64,000 bases of DNA, from positions 124,001-188,000 of the forward strand of contig NZ_JASDCU010000002.1 in assembly GCF_030407765.1 (NCBI RefSeq), read 5' to 3'. The notes below the pieces were generated by a model, which saw only the letters and a list, made by a program, of their open reading frames with translations, was not told where the DNA came from and ran no database searches. Position 1 is the stretch's first letter, and each line of letters opens with the position of its first letter. Source of the DNA: Microbacterium sp. APC 3901 (GTDB lineage Bacteria; Actinomycetota; Actinomycetes; Actinomycetales; Microbacteriaceae). Positions 51,456 through 62,428 of this stretch are shown piece by piece. A program made the position numbers and the translations under genes.

Positions 51456-52558
51456 GCCGACCGCCGGGGCACGCGGGGGCCGATGCGCGTGACGATCTCG
51501 TAGTCGATGGTAGACGCGGCGTTGGCCCACTCGGCCGCAGAGGGCACCCCGAGCGTCGGATCGCCGAACAGCACCACTTCGTCGCCGACCGATACCGGGG
51601 CGTCGCCGACGTCGACGACGAACTGGTCCATGGCGATCCTCCCGACGTTGGTGTACCGACGTCCGCCGATCGACACCGGCAGGCGCCCGGAGGCGTGACG
51701 CGGCACACCGTCGGCGTACCCCAGGGGCACGAGCACCAGCGTGGTGTCGCGCGAGGTGCGGTGGTCATAGCCGTACGACACCCCGGCGCCCGCCGGCACC
51801 CGACGGACGGCCGCGATCGCGCCCCGGAGAGTCATCGCGGGGCGGAGTCCGAGCTCGGCCGACGAGCGGTCCTCGAACGGAGAGAGGCCGTAGATGCCGA
51901 TGCCGACGCGCACGGCATCCAGTCGCATCTCGGGCAGATCGATCGCGGCCGCGGTGGCCGCGATGTGCCGGATCTCGGGATGGATGCCGAACGAGGCCGC
52001 TGCGGCGACCGCCTCCTGGAACTTCGCGAGGGCCTCGCGGTCGTCCTGAGGCGAGGTGTTCGAGAGGTGGCTGAAGAGCCCGATGACGCGCAGTCGTCCG
52101 ATGCGCTCGAGACGCGCGGCCTCGGCGAGCACGCGCCGCCAATCCGCCGGTGCGATGCCGTTGCGCGAGAGACCCGTCTCGAACTTCAGGTGCACGCCGA
52201 CCGGGCGGTCGACAGACGCGACCGCGCCGGCGGCCTCGAGCTGGTCGAACGATGAGATGCCCACTTCGATGTCGTGCGCTGCCGCCTGGTCGAACCGCTC
52301 GCCCGGTGCGTGCAACCACGCGACGATCGGAGCGGTGATGCCCTGACGACGCAGCTCGAGAGCCTCGGGGATCTCGGCGACGCCCAGACGGGTCGCACCG
52401 CCGGCGAGGGCTGCGACGGCCACCGCGGCGGCGCCGTGTCCGTAGGCGTTCGCCTTGACCACGGCGATCACCTGCACCCCGGTGAGACGACGGAAGTGGC
52501 GGACGTTGTCGCTGATCGCATCGAGCTCGACACGGGCCTCGCGGAACGGAACGGTCAC
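51452..52558 (-). CDS. alr: Alanine racemase
   Basis: A 368-residue PLP enzyme making D-alanine for peptidoglycan. The PLP lysine is Lys35 in VIAVVKANAYGHG, the second catalytic base Tyr lies in AGVSYGYDHRTS, and RVGIGIYGL lies between. It is a typical size. ATG overlaps the acpS stop by 4 bases, so it is translated from the acpS transcript. Confidence 0.95.
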   Translation of the reverse strand: MTVPFREARVELDAISDNVRHFRRLTGVQVIAVVKANAYGHGAAAVAVAALAGGATRLGVAEIPEALELRRQGITAPIVAWLHAPGERFDQAAAHDIEVGISSFDQLEAAGAVASVDRPVGVHLKFETGLSRNGIAPADWRRVLAEAARLERIGRLRVIGLFSHLSNTSPQDDREALAKFQEAVAAAASFGIHPEIRHIAATAAAIDLPEMRLDAVRVGIGIYGLSPFEDRSSAELGLRPAMTLRGAIAAVRRVPAGAGVSYGYDHRTSRDTTLVLVPLGYADGVPRHASGRLPVSIGGRRYTNVGRIAMDQFVVDVGDAPVSVGDEVVLFGDPTLGVPSAAEWANAASTIDYEIVTRIGPRVPRRSA

Positions 52559-52914
52559 AGGGGCTCTCCTTCTGCCACCACGAAAGCGGCGGCGAGACCT
52601 GCGTCGTGGGTGAGGGTCAGGTGCAGGCGGGTGATCCCGCGCTCGGCGACGACGTCGGCGGTCGACCCCGAGAGAACGAAGTGCGGGCGACCAGAAGTCT
52701 CGGATGCGATCTCGATCTCGATCCAGTGCACCCCATCAGACCCGCCCAGGGTCTTGATCAGGGCTTCCTTCGCGGCATACCTCGCTGCCAGGGAGGGAAG
52801 GCGCAGCGCCCGCTCCCCCGGAGCGAACAGTCGCTCCAGCAGCCGCGGCGTGCGCTCCATCGTTCGCTCGAACCGCGGGATGTCCACGAGGTCGATGCCG
52901 GTCCCGATGATCAC
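52555..52914 (-). CDS. acpS: Holo-[acyl-carrier-protein] synthase
   Basis: A 119-residue AcpS that moves phosphopantetheine from CoA onto ACP. GTGIDLVDIPRFE carries the first metal-binding Asp, and LAARYAAKEALIKTLGG the second acidic residue and catalytic Lys. It opens the long minus-strand run acpS-alr-tsaE-tsaB-rimI-tsaD. The GTG start at 52914 is 6 bases after TAGGCT. Confidence 0.94.
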   Translation of the reverse strand: MIIGTGIDLVDIPRFERTMERTPRLLERLFAPGERALRLPSLAARYAAKEALIKTLGGSDGVHWIEIEIASETSGRPHFVLSGSTADVVAERGITRLHLTLTHDAGLAAAFVVAEGEPL

Positions 52915-52920
52915 CCGTTC

Positions 52921-52926
52921 AGCCTA
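52921..52926 (-). promoter_or_regulatory. Leaderless -10 box of the acpS operon
   Basis: TAGGCT, 6 bases, then the GTG at 52914. Confidence 0.6.
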
Positions 52927-52970
52927 GTCGCGGCATCCGCATCCTTCGGCTCCTGCACCCCTGCTCGAAA

Positions 52971-53011
52971 ACGGATGCATGCCCAGATCGCTCATCCGGG
53001 CATGCATCCGT
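52971..53011 (-). terminator. Terminator of glmS
   Basis: A perfect 14-bp stem (52971-52984 with 52998-53011), 13-base loop; the minus-strand end continues into the acpS promoter region. Confidence 0.75.
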
Positions 53012-53048
53012 GATTCTGACCTGCAGGTGCAGACCGGGAACCGACGGA

Positions 53049-54896
<1,848 letters not shown>

Positions 54897-54953
54897 GTGG
54901 TCAAGAGTAAGGCGGGGTTTTTGCGAAGGTTCCGAACGAAACCCTGACCCCGC

Positions 54954-55898
54954 TCAGAGCTTGCGGAGGAGAACGCTCTCGACGCTGTGGTCGACGCCCT
55001 TGTTGAGCACGAGCCGGGCCCGGTGCTTGGTCGGCATCACGTTCTCGACCAGGTTCGGCATGTTGATCTCGTTCCAGTAGCCGAGCGCCGTCGTGATCGC
55101 CTCCTCGTCGGTGAGATGGGCGAAGACGTTGAAGTACGACGAAGGATTCGAGAAGGCTCCCTGGCGCAGGGCCAGGAACCGATCGACGTACCACTTCTCG
55201 ATGTGCGAGGTGTCGGCGTCGACGAAGATCGAGAAGTCGAAGAGATCGCTGACGGCCACATCGTTGGGTGCCGGCGGTGGCTGCAGCACGTTCAGTCCTT
55301 CGACGATCACGACGTCGGGACGCCGGACGACCACATGCGCGTCGGGCACGATGTCGTAGCGCATGTGCGAGTAGAACGGCGCCCGCACCTCTGCGGCCCC
55401 GCTCTTCACCTCGGTGAGGAACTCGAGCAGCGCCCGCCGATCGTACGACTCGGGAAACCCCTTGCGCTCCATCAGGCCTCGGCGCTCGAGCTCGGCGTTC
55501 GAGTGCAGGAACCCGTCCGTCGTGACGAGTTCGACTCGAGGGGTGCCCGGCCACCGACTCATCAGCTCGCGCAGCAGGCGGGCGATGGTCGACTTGCCGA
55601 CGGCGACGGACCCTGCGACTCCGACCACGAACGGGGTCGTCGAGTCGTCTTCCTGCAGGAACGAGCTCGTCGCGGCTCCCAGACGCTTCGTGGCCGTCGC
55701 GTAGAGGCTGAGCAGCCGGCTCAGGGGCAGGTAGACCTCCCGCACCTCGGCGAGATCCAGGCGGTCTCCGATGCCGCGAAGCTCGACGACCTCGGTCTCG
55801 GTGAGCGGCTGGTCGAGACCCGCCGCCAATCGCGCCCATTCGTCACGCCCGATCTCGCGATACGGAGACAGCGGCAGCGTGGGGTCGACAGTGGTCAC
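54954..55898 (-). CDS. coaA: Type I pantothenate kinase
   Basis: A 314-residue CoaA catalysing the first committed step of CoA synthesis. [19 protein letters not shown] is its Walker A, followed by [29 protein letters not shown]. Later come [12 protein letters not shown] and [19 protein letters not shown], all type I PanK features. A GTG at 55898 is chosen because TACGAT lies exactly 6 bases before it; a GTG at 55919 would place the start in the divergent ppx promoter. Confidence 0.94.
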   Translation of the reverse strand: MTTVDPTLPLSPYREIGRDEWARLAAGLDQPLTETEVVELRGIGDRLDLAEVREVYLPLSRLLSLYATATKRLGAATSSFLQEDDSTTPFVVGVAGSVAVGKSTIARLLRELMSRWPGTPRVELVTTDGFLHSNAELERRGLMERKGFPESYDRRALLEFLTEVKSGAAEVRAPFYSHMRYDIVPDAHVVVRRPDVVIVEGLNVLQPPPAPNDVAVSDLFDFSIFVDADTSHIEKWYVDRFLALRQGAFSNPSSYFNVFAHLTDEEAITTALGYWNEINMPNLVENVMPTKHRARLVLNKGVDHSVESVLLRKL

Positions 55899-55904
55899 GG
55901 ATAC

Positions 55905-55910
55905 ATCGTA
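55905..55910 (-). promoter_or_regulatory. Leaderless -10 box of coaA
   Basis: TACGAT, 6 bases, then the GTG at 55898. Confidence 0.6.
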
Positions 55911-55922
55911 ACGGCGCACGAG

Positions 55923-55928
55923 TAGTCT
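55923..55928 (+). promoter_or_regulatory. Leaderless -10 box of the ppx/gppA gene
   Basis: TAGTCT, 6 bases, then the GTG at 55935. It is only 12 bases from the divergent coaA -10 box. Confidence 0.6.
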
Positions 55929-55934
55929 CTATCC

Positions 55935-56879
55935 GTGCGCCTGGGAGTACTCGACATCGGTTCCAACACCGTCCACATGCTCGCCGCCGATGTTCGACCC
56001 GGCGGTCGACCGCTGGCGACCACGAGCGACCGCACCGTGCTGCGACTGATGCGGTACCTCACCGACGACGGCTCGATATCCGAAGAGGGAGTGCTCGCGC
56101 TCGAGGCGGCTGTGGCTCAGGCGCGCAGAGTCGCGGATGCCGAGCGGGTCGACGAGCTGCTCGCCACCGCGACGAGCGCGGTGCGAGACGCCCGGAACGG
56201 TGCCGACGTGATCGCCCGCATCGAGGCGGCCCTCGGCCAGCCACTGCAGGTTCTCGACGGAGAGACCGAGGCCGAGCTCACCTTCCTCGCCGTACGGCGC
56301 TGGTTCGGCTGGTCGGCAGGACAGCTGCTGCTGCTCGACATCGGCGGCGGCTCGCTCGAGGTCGCGGCCGGCGGGGATGAGCTGCCGGATGCCGCGGCAT
56401 CCGTCCCGCTCGGAGCAGGACGCATGACCGTGCAGTTCCTGCCCCACGACCCTCCCGGCGAAGACGATGTCGAACGCCTGCGGGAGCACGCGACGGCCAC
56501 GCTCGCCGAGGTGCTCCCCCGGTTCACGGCGTTGCCGCGGCCCGATCACGTGGTCGGGTCGTCGAAGGCGATCCGGTCGCTGGCCAGACTCGCCGGCTAT
56601 CCGGTTCCGGGGTGGTCGGGAATCCAGCGCATGGTGCTGCCCCGCGCCTCACTGGGGTCGTGGATCCCTCGGCTGGCCCGCCTGCCCGCGTCCGCGCGGC
56701 AGGAGCTCCCCGGCATCACCGCGGATCGCACGTTCCAGATCGTCGCGGCCGCGGTCTCGCTGCACGCCGCCATGACCGCGCTCGACGTCGATGAACTCGA
56801 GGTGTCTCCGTGGGCGCTGCGCGAGGGCGTGCTGCTGCGGTACATCGAGCAGCTGAACTGGAGCGCGCCGCGCGGCTGA
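55935..56879 (+). CDS. ppx: Exopolyphosphatase/GppA-type phosphatase
   Basis: A 314-residue Ppx/GppA protein. LGVLDIGSNTVHMLAADV opens the actin-like fold and LLLDIGGGSLEVA is the second phosphate-binding motif. At half the length of E. coli Ppx it matches the short actinobacterial Ppx1/Ppx2 type, which acts on short-chain polyphosphate or (p)ppGpp. The substrate cannot be chosen between these. It converges with glmM with 34 bases between. Confidence 0.9.
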   Translation: MRLGVLDIGSNTVHMLAADVRPGGRPLATTSDRTVLRLMRYLTDDGSISEEGVLALEAAVAQARRVADAERVDELLATATSAVRDARNGADVIARIEAALGQPLQVLDGETEAELTFLAVRRWFGWSAGQLLLLDIGGGSLEVAAGGDELPDAAASVPLGAGRMTVQFLPHDPPGEDDVERLREHATATLAEVLPRFTALPRPDHVVGSSKAIRSLARLAGYPVPGWSGIQRMVLPRASLGSWIPRLARLPASARQELPGITADRTFQIVAAAVSLHAAMTALDVDELEVSPWALREGVLLRYIEQLNWSAPRG

Positions 56880-56913
56880 CCTGTGGTCGGTGCCGCACGG
56901 CGCGCTCGACGCT

Positions 56914-58272
56914 TCAGAGCGAGAGTCGCTCGCGCACGACGGCGACCAGACGGTCGGCGTACGCCTGAGCGGATTCGGCATCCGCAGCCTCGACCATGAC
57001 CCTGACGAGGGCCTCGGTTCCCGACTTGCGGAGAAGCACACGACCGGTGTCGCCGAGTTCGGCGGCGACCGCGTGCACGGCCTCCTGCACGACGGCGTCG
57101 GACTCGAGTGCGTCCTTGTCGACGTCGCGCACGTTGATGAGCACCTGCGGGTACACGGTCATCACGCTCGCGAGTTCGGCGATCGTCTTGTTCTGACGGG
57201 CCATCTCGGCGACCAGGTGAAGCCCCGTGAGCAGTCCGTCGCCGGTCGTGGCGAACTCGCTCATGATGACGTGCCCCGACTGCTCGCCGCCGAGGGCATA
57301 GCCACCCCGGTCCATGTCCTCGAGGACATAGCGGTCGCCGACCGCGGTCTGGCGCACGGTGATGCCGTGCTCGCGCATGGCGACGTGCAGGCCGAGGTTG
57401 CTCATCACGGTGGCGACGAGCGTGTCGTCGGTCAGGTGACCGCGCTGCTTCATCGACACCGCGAGGATCGCCATGATCTGATCGCCGTCGATGACGTTGC
57501 CCTGAGCATCGACCGCCAGGCATCGATCGGCGTCGCCGTCATGGGCGATTCCGATGTCGGCGCCGAGGCGCACGACAGCCTCGGCGAGCTGGTCGAGGTG
57601 GGTCGACCCGACGCCGTCGTTGATGTTCCAGCCATCCGGGTCGGCACCGATCACGGTGACGTCGGCACCCGCATCGCGGAAGGTCTCGGGAGACACGCCC
57701 GATGCCGCGCCGTGGGCGCAGTCGAGCACGACCTTGATGCCGTTCAGGCGGTTCGGCAGCGAGCCGAGCAGGTGCACCACGTAGCGGTCCTCGGCGTCGG
57801 AGAATCGGTCGATCCTGCCCACGCCCGCACCTGTGGGGCGCAGCTTCTCGCCCACCATGGCCTCTTCGATGCGCTGCTCGACGACGTCGGGCAGCTTCAC
57901 GCCGCCGCGGGCGAAGATCTTGATGCCGTTGTCGGGGGCCGCGTTGTGCGAGGCGGAGATCATCACACCGAAGTCGGCGTCACGATCGGCGACGAGGAAC
58001 GCGAGCGCAGGAGTCGGAATGACCCCGGCTTCGAGCACGTCGACTCCGGAGGAGGCGAGTCCTGCGGCGACCGCTGCAGTGAGGAAGTGACCGGAGACGC
58101 GGGGGTCGCGGGCCACCACTGCAGTGAGTCGCTTGCCTTCGGCTTTGCGAGCCTCCGCAGTACGGCCCTGGCCCAGGACGACAGCAGTCGCCTGGGCCAG
58201 GGTGAGCGCGAGGTCGGCGGTGAGGATGCCATTGGCGAGTCCTCGCACACCGTCCGTGCCAAAGATCGGCAT
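56914..58272 (-). CDS. glmM: Phosphoglucosamine mutase
   Basis: A 452-residue GlmM converting glucosamine-6-phosphate to glucosamine-1-phosphate. It begins [15 protein letters not shown], has the phosphoserine loop [17 protein letters not shown] (Ser108), the metal motif [13 protein letters not shown], and the C-terminal [14 protein letters not shown] sugar-phosphate loop. It follows rpsI by 14 bases, so it belongs to the rplM-rpsI transcript, the usual arrangement in actinobacteria. Confidence 0.97.
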   Translation of the reverse strand: MPIFGTDGVRGLANGILTADLALTLAQATAVVLGQGRTAEARKAEGKRLTAVVARDPRVSGHFLTAAVAAGLASSGVDVLEAGVIPTPALAFLVADRDADFGVMISASHNAAPDNGIKIFARGGVKLPDVVEQRIEEAMVGEKLRPTGAGVGRIDRFSDAEDRYVVHLLGSLPNRLNGIKVVLDCAHGAASGVSPETFRDAGADVTVIGADPDGWNINDGVGSTHLDQLAEAVVRLGADIGIAHDGDADRCLAVDAQGNVIDGDQIMAILAVSMKQRGHLTDDTLVATVMSNLGLHVAMREHGITVRQTAVGDRYVLEDMDRGGYALGGEQSGHVIMSEFATTGDGLLTGLHLVAEMARQNKTIAELASVMTVYPQVLINVRDVDKDALESDAVVQEAVHAVAAELGDTGRVLLRKSGTEALVRVMVEAADAESAQAYADRLVAVVRERLSL

Positions 58273-58286
58273 CGGAGCGGTTGACC

Positions 58287-58772
58287 TTAACGCTTCGAGT
58301 ACTGAGGCGCCTTACGGGCCTTCTTGAGTCCAGCCTTCTTGCGCTCCTTGACGCGAGCGTCGCGCGAGAGGAAGCCGGCCTTCTTCAGGGTCGGACGGTT
58401 GTTCTCCTCGTCGATGCCGTTGAGCGAACGAGCGATGCCGAGACGCAGTGCGCCGGCCTGACCCGAGGGGCCACCACCGGAGATGCGCGCGATGACGTCA
58501 TAGCCGCCGGCGAGGTTGAGGATCGTGAACGGGTCGTTGATCAGCTGCTGGTGCAGCTTGTTCGGGAAGTAGTCCTCGAGCGTACGGCCGTTGACCGTGA
58601 TCGTTCCCGAGCCGGGGACGAGACGCACGCGGGCGATGGCCTGCTTGCGACGGCCGACAGCGGCACCCGGGACGCTGAGCACGGGGCGGGGAGCCGCCTC
58701 GACTGCGTCGGTCTCGGGAGTCGAGGTCGAGAAGTTCTGGGGGTTTTCGGTGGTGTCCTGGATGTCAGCCAC
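58287..58772 (-). CDS. rpsI: 30S ribosomal protein S9
   Basis: A 161-residue S9 with an N-terminal extension of about 38 residues (acidic, Thr/Pro-rich) and then the conserved [40 protein letters not shown] and basic C-terminus ending APQYSKR that contacts the P-site tRNA. The extension is usual in actinobacterial S9. Confidence 0.97.
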   Translation of the reverse strand: MADIQDTTENPQNFSTSTPETDAVEAAPRPVLSVPGAAVGRRKQAIARVRLVPGSGTITVNGRTLEDYFPNKLHQQLINDPFTILNLAGGYDVIARISGGGPSGQAGALRLGIARSLNGIDEENNRPTLKKAGFLSRDARVKERKKAGLKKARKAPQYSKR

Positions 58773-58799
58773 GAGTATGTCCTTAAGTCTTTACGGCGC

Positions 58800-59246
58800 T
58801 TACTGGGCGACCTGGTCGAGGGTGTACGTCTGCGGCTGCTGCGCGGCGTGCGGGTGCTCGGCACCGACGTACACCTTGAGCTTCGACAGCTGCTGACGGC
58901 CCAGGCTGTTCTTGGGGAGCATGCCACGGATGGCCTTCTCGACAGCGCGGATCGGGTTCTTCTCGAGGAGCTCGGCGTAGGTGACCGACTTCAGTCCGCC
59001 CGGGTAACCCGAGTGACGGTAGGCCAGCTTCTTCTGGAGCTTCTGACCGGTGAGCGCGACCTTGTCGGCGTTCACGATGATGACGAAGTCACCCGAGTCG
59101 ATGTGGTTGGCGAAGGTGGGCTTGTGCTTGCCACGCAGGAGCGTAGCGGCGTGCGAGGCCAGGCGGCCGAGAACGACGTCAGTGGCGTCGATGACGACCC
59201 AGTCGCGCTGGACTTCGCCAGCCTTCGGGGAGTAAGTGCGCGTCAC
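58800..59246 (-). CDS. rplM: 50S ribosomal protein L13
   Basis: A 148-residue L13 with [35 protein letters not shown] and [10 protein letters not shown]. It leads the rplM-rpsI-glmM operon. The start is a GTG at 59246. The 178 bases upstream (to 59424) hold no gene and presumably its promoter; no hexamer pair is convincing. Confidence 0.97.
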   Translation of the reverse strand: MTRTYSPKAGEVQRDWVVIDATDVVLGRLASHAATLLRGKHKPTFANHIDSGDFVIIVNADKVALTGQKLQKKLAYRHSGYPGGLKSVTYAELLEKNPIRAVEKAIRGMLPKNSLGRQQLSKLKVYVGAEHPHAAQQPQTYTLDQVAQ

Positions 59247-59424
59247 GATAGTGCTGCTTTCTTGTTCGAACGGAGAAGTTCGTGAATCCCACTCCGGGGT
59301 GGTTCTTCCCTACAGGGATGAACACGCCAGTGGAGGGCTCACGTTCGTTAGTGCTCGGCAGTCGAGTACCAAAGAGACAGCCTACGTCATTCCTGACGTT
59401 CTCCCAAACCGGGTCGCTCGGCGA

Positions 59425-60093
59425 TCAGTCGAACCGCGTCGTCACCAGGATCGGACGATGGTCGCTCATCCCCTGCGGAAGGGTGGTGACCCGCTGGATC
59501 TCGAAGCCGACCGAGGTGGCGAAATCGTAGTGACCGCGGAACACGCGGTAGCGGGTGTAGGTGTGGTCGTCGCTCAGAGTCAGCGCGTAGCCGTGCTCGC
59601 GGATCGTCTGCCCGAGGTTCTCCTTGAACACCGGGTAGTTGTAGTCACCGACCATCAGCTGAGGCAGCTCCTCTCCGAGGGTCGCGAGCTCCGTGAGAGC
59701 AGCCCTGATCTGGTGCCGACGCAGCGAGTTCAACGCGGTCAGCGGCGCCGCATGGAACGACGCCGCGATGAACTCGCGTCCGGCGTCGATGTCCTTCAGT
59801 CGCGCGCCCAGAACCCGCTCATGCGCGGGCTTGGCGATGCGGTCGTGCAGCGACTTCTTGAGCTCGATCGTCTTGATCGCCTGGAGGTGGAACTCGCTGG
59901 CTCGGTAGAACATGGCGAGCCCCAGACGGTTGCCCTGCGTCGCATCGGCGAGCGTGAGGTCGCCGATCGTCTCGGGCAGATCTGCGACATCGCACTCCTG
60001 CAGGCACAGGATGTCAGGATCGTGCGCCGAGACCAGTTCCGCTAGTTCGCCTGCGGCGCGGTGCTTCTGCAGGTTGTAGGAGATGACCTTCAT
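59425..60093 (-). CDS. Endonuclease/exonuclease/phosphatase (EEP) family protein
   Basis: A 222-residue EEP-fold hydrolase. MKVISYNLQKHR opens it, then DILCLQECD (Glu), SFHAAP, LMVGDYNYPV (Asp/Asn) and a C-terminal MSDHRPILVTT (Asp-His). All metal and catalytic positions are intact. No signal peptide, so cytoplasmic; the substrate (nucleic acid, phospholipid or inositol phosphate) is unknown. It overlaps the short HTH-like gene by ATGA and ends the truA operon. Confidence 0.85.
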   Translation of the reverse strand: MKVISYNLQKHRAAGELAELVSAHDPDILCLQECDVADLPETIGDLTLADATQGNRLGLAMFYRASEFHLQAIKTIELKKSLHDRIAKPAHERVLGARLKDIDAGREFIAASFHAAPLTALNSLRRHQIRAALTELATLGEELPQLMVGDYNYPVFKENLGQTIREHGYALTLSDDHTYTRYRVFRGHYDFATSVGFEIQRVTTLPQGMSDHRPILVTTRFD

Positions 60094-60275
60094 CGCACTT
60101 CACGGTAGTGCGTCAGCCTTGGATTCCGGTGGAAATCGCCCGTCCGTTCGATGAACCGGTTGCCGTCGTCCTTCAGCTGACTCTGCAGATGCGCGAGAGT
60201 GACCCCGCGCTCAGAGATCGCTGCCCGCAGAGCAGCGGCGAACGCAGCACTGCGGTCGTCTGGGCGAGTCGTCAC
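60090..60275 (-). CDS. Short helix-turn-helix-like protein, apparently truncated
   Basis: A 61-residue frame from a GTG that overlaps the preceding stop (GTGA). VTTRPDDRSAAFAAALRAAI and SERGVTLAHLQSQLKDDGN look like the beginning of an XRE-type helix-turn-helix protein (helices 1 and 2), but the rest, RFIERTGDFHRNPRLTHYR, does not continue the fold. The gene is therefore perhaps a remnant or a shortened derivative of an HTH regulator. Overlaps at both ends suggest it is translated. Confidence 0.5.
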   Translation of the reverse strand: MTTRPDDRSAAFAAALRAAISERGVTLAHLQSQLKDDGNRFIERTGDFHRNPRLTHYREVR

Positions 60276-61528
60276 AGTTCCCCCGCGGGTCCGACATCGC
60301 CCGGCAAGAGCGCGTCTCGGGCGAGCTGTCGTTGGCGACGGCTGCGCGGGGCGTCGGACCAGCCGATGACGAGCCCGAGCACGATCAGGATCGCCGCCGC
60401 CCAGAGCACCGATGACGCGTCCATCGCCGTCCACTCGGCCCAGACCGCGCCGAGACCGATCACCGCGGCTCCGGCACCCAGCGCGGAGAGTCCCAGCTGC
60501 AGGCGGACCGCAGCCCGGTTGCCCGAGAGCAGAGACTCGACGAGCCCCACGTCGATGCGACGGGCAGCGCCGTCGGCCACCCATCGGCTCAGCGCGCTCT
60601 CCCTCGCGAACTGCAGGACGACGCCTCCGACCCAGGCGAGGATCCCGAGCGCCGCGCACACGGCGATCGCCGCACCGCTGCTCAGGCTCAACAGGTCGAT
60701 GCCGTTCTCGATCGGCTCGTCCCAGTAGACCGGGTCGCAGGTGCGGCACTGCTGGCGCATGAAGATCGAGAGCATGAACGCGGCCAGCGAGATGAACGTC
60801 GCCGCGAGCAGCACCGTGGCGATCCGACGGAGGAGCCGAGCGCTGGGGACCGTGAGCCAACGCGGCACGACCGCTGCGACAGCGGCCGCCCGACGCTCGG
60901 CATCGGCCTGCTGCGCTCGGGGAACGCCTCTCTTCCAGCGCCCCCACTGCGTGCCCATGCGTGCGGAATCGCGCTCGACGGCCCGTCGCCCGATGCGACG
61001 GAGCATCTCGGCGCCGAAGGCGAGCACCGCGAAGACGAGGAGCACGATCCAGCTCACGGCATCCTCGCGGAGATCTTCGGTGAAGAGAACGCCCAGTGCG
61101 AAGATGCCGCCGAGGCCCGCGAGGCAGCAGAACAGCACCAGGCCGGTGGTCTGCAGGTGGGCGGCGGGCGCCGCCTTGAGTTCGAGTCGCAGCGACCGCT
61201 GCGGTACGGCGCTCGGATCGGCACCCGCACTCGACTCCACGGCGCGCAGGGCGGCGTAGCGCTCGGCGACGAAGACGACGGGCACACCGATCGCGAGCAC
61301 TGCGGCGACGAGCAGGATCACGCCCATGCTCGCCCGGAACAGCGGATCGAGGTCGACCTGCCAATACAGCGATGACAGCGCCTCCTCCCCCACGATGCCG
61401 ATCACGACGATGCCGAGGAAGGTGTAGAGCGAACCCACGATCAGGCCGACGCAGGTGTCGAGGAGCGCCCGCCAGAACGCCCAGCCTGCCGACGAGACCT
61501 CGACGAACACCGCGTCTCGCCCCGTCAT
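60272..61528 (-). CDS. Multi-helix membrane protein
   Basis: A 418-residue membrane protein with about eight predicted helices in pairs (residues about 18-40, 55-75, 122-142, 150-170, 245-268, 300-320, 360-380, 385-402), separated by Arg-rich loops (LRRIGRRAVERDSARMG). Two Cys near RQQCRTCDPVYWDEP lie on an outer loop. I do not recognise the family. ATG at 61528 overlaps the truA stop by 4 bases, and its own stop overlaps the HTH-like gene start. Confidence 0.75.
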   Translation of the reverse strand: MTGRDAVFVEVSSAGWAFWRALLDTCVGLIVGSLYTFLGIVVIGIVGEEALSSLYWQVDLDPLFRASMGVILLVAAVLAIGVPVVFVAERYAALRAVESSAGADPSAVPQRSLRLELKAAPAAHLQTTGLVLFCCLAGLGGIFALGVLFTEDLREDAVSWIVLLVFAVLAFGAEMLRRIGRRAVERDSARMGTQWGRWKRGVPRAQQADAERRAAAVAAVVPRWLTVPSARLLRRIATVLLAATFISLAAFMLSIFMRQQCRTCDPVYWDEPIENGIDLLSLSSGAAIAVCAALGILAWVGGVVLQFARESALSRWVADGAARRIDVGLVESLLSGNRAAVRLQLGLSALGAGAAVIGLGAVWAEWTAMDASSVLWAAAILIVLGLVIGWSDAPRSRRQRQLARDALLPGDVGPAGEL

Positions 61529-62373
61529 GCTGTCGTGGAGTCGCGGCGAGCGCGTGTCTGCTCCGCCCGGGTCGAGAGCAGCTCGTCGGCCGGATACCCC
61601 ACCTCGGTGAGCGTCAGCCCGCGGGCCGCCAGCACTTTGAACTCGCTGGTGCGGGTGAGCGCGTCGCGCAGCACGACCAGGTCGTCGACGTCGAGCCGCC
61701 CTTCCCCCACCGCCACGCACGCACCGACCAGTGCGCGCACCATGCTGTGGCAGAACGCGTCGGCCTTCACCTCCGCGACGAGCACACCCTCGGAGTCGCG
61801 CGACCAGCGGTAGTCGAGGAGCGTCCGGATGGTCGTCGCCTCCTCGCGAGGCTTGCAGTACGCCGCGAAGTCGTGCAGGCCGATGAGCGTCCGCGCAGCG
61901 GCATCCATCGCCTGTGCGTCCAGAACACCCCGGTGCGCGGTCGTGTCGTGGCGTCGAAGCGGATCGTACCCGGCGGTCGAGTCGGCGAGCCGATACCGAT
62001 AGCGTCGCCAGACCGCCGAGAAGCGGGCGTCGAACCCTTCGGGGGCGATCGAGCTGCGGGTCACCGTCGCGTCAGGATACGCGCTCAGCACACCGCGCAT
62101 GCGCCGTGCGATCGACGCCGCGGGGTCCTGCGGCGCCCGGCCCTGACGCGATTCGATGCGCGACCATTGCGCCTCGTCGAGGTCGACGTGCGCCACCTGG
62201 CCCAGCGCGTGCACACCGGCGTCCGTCCGTCCGGCGACGACGAACTGCACGTCGGAGCCGACGATGCGAGCGAGCGCGGCCTCGAGAGTCCCCTGCACTG
62301 TACGCAGGGTCGGCTGCTTCGCCCACCCGCGGAAGTGGGTGCCGTCATAGGCGATGTCGAGCCGGATGCGCAC
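61525..62373 (-). CDS. truA: tRNA pseudouridine synthase A
   Basis: A 282-residue TruA, modifying U38-40 of tRNA anticodon stems. The catalytic Asp is in VVAGRTDAGVHALGQV; IRLDIAYDGTHFRGWAKQ, FCHSMVRALVGACVAVGEG and the C-terminal LAARGLTLTEVGYP also fit. The GTG at 62373 is 6 bases after TAGGCT. It heads a four-gene coupled run. Confidence 0.96.
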   Translation of the reverse strand: MRIRLDIAYDGTHFRGWAKQPTLRTVQGTLEAALARIVGSDVQFVVAGRTDAGVHALGQVAHVDLDEAQWSRIESRQGRAPQDPAASIARRMRGVLSAYPDATVTRSSIAPEGFDARFSAVWRRYRYRLADSTAGYDPLRRHDTTAHRGVLDAQAMDAAARTLIGLHDFAAYCKPREEATTIRTLLDYRWSRDSEGVLVAEVKADAFCHSMVRALVGACVAVGEGRLDVDDLVVLRDALTRTSEFKVLAARGLTLTEVGYPADELLSTRAEQTRARRDSTTA

Positions 62374-62379
62374 GGATAA

Positions 62380-62385
62380 AGCCTA
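62380..62385 (-). promoter_or_regulatory. Leaderless -10 box of the truA operon
   Basis: TAGGCT, 6 bases, then the GTG at 62373. Confidence 0.6.
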
Positions 62386-62428
62386 GGGCGTAGCCGTGCG
62401 CGATCCGGCTCTGACCGGGTGATGGGGC

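Noticed and set aside
60090-60275. Antitoxin of a toxin-antitoxin pair with the EEP protein
   Set aside because: The EEP protein has a full enzymatic domain and sits in a truA operon; the short protein lacks a complete DNA-binding or neutralising fold.
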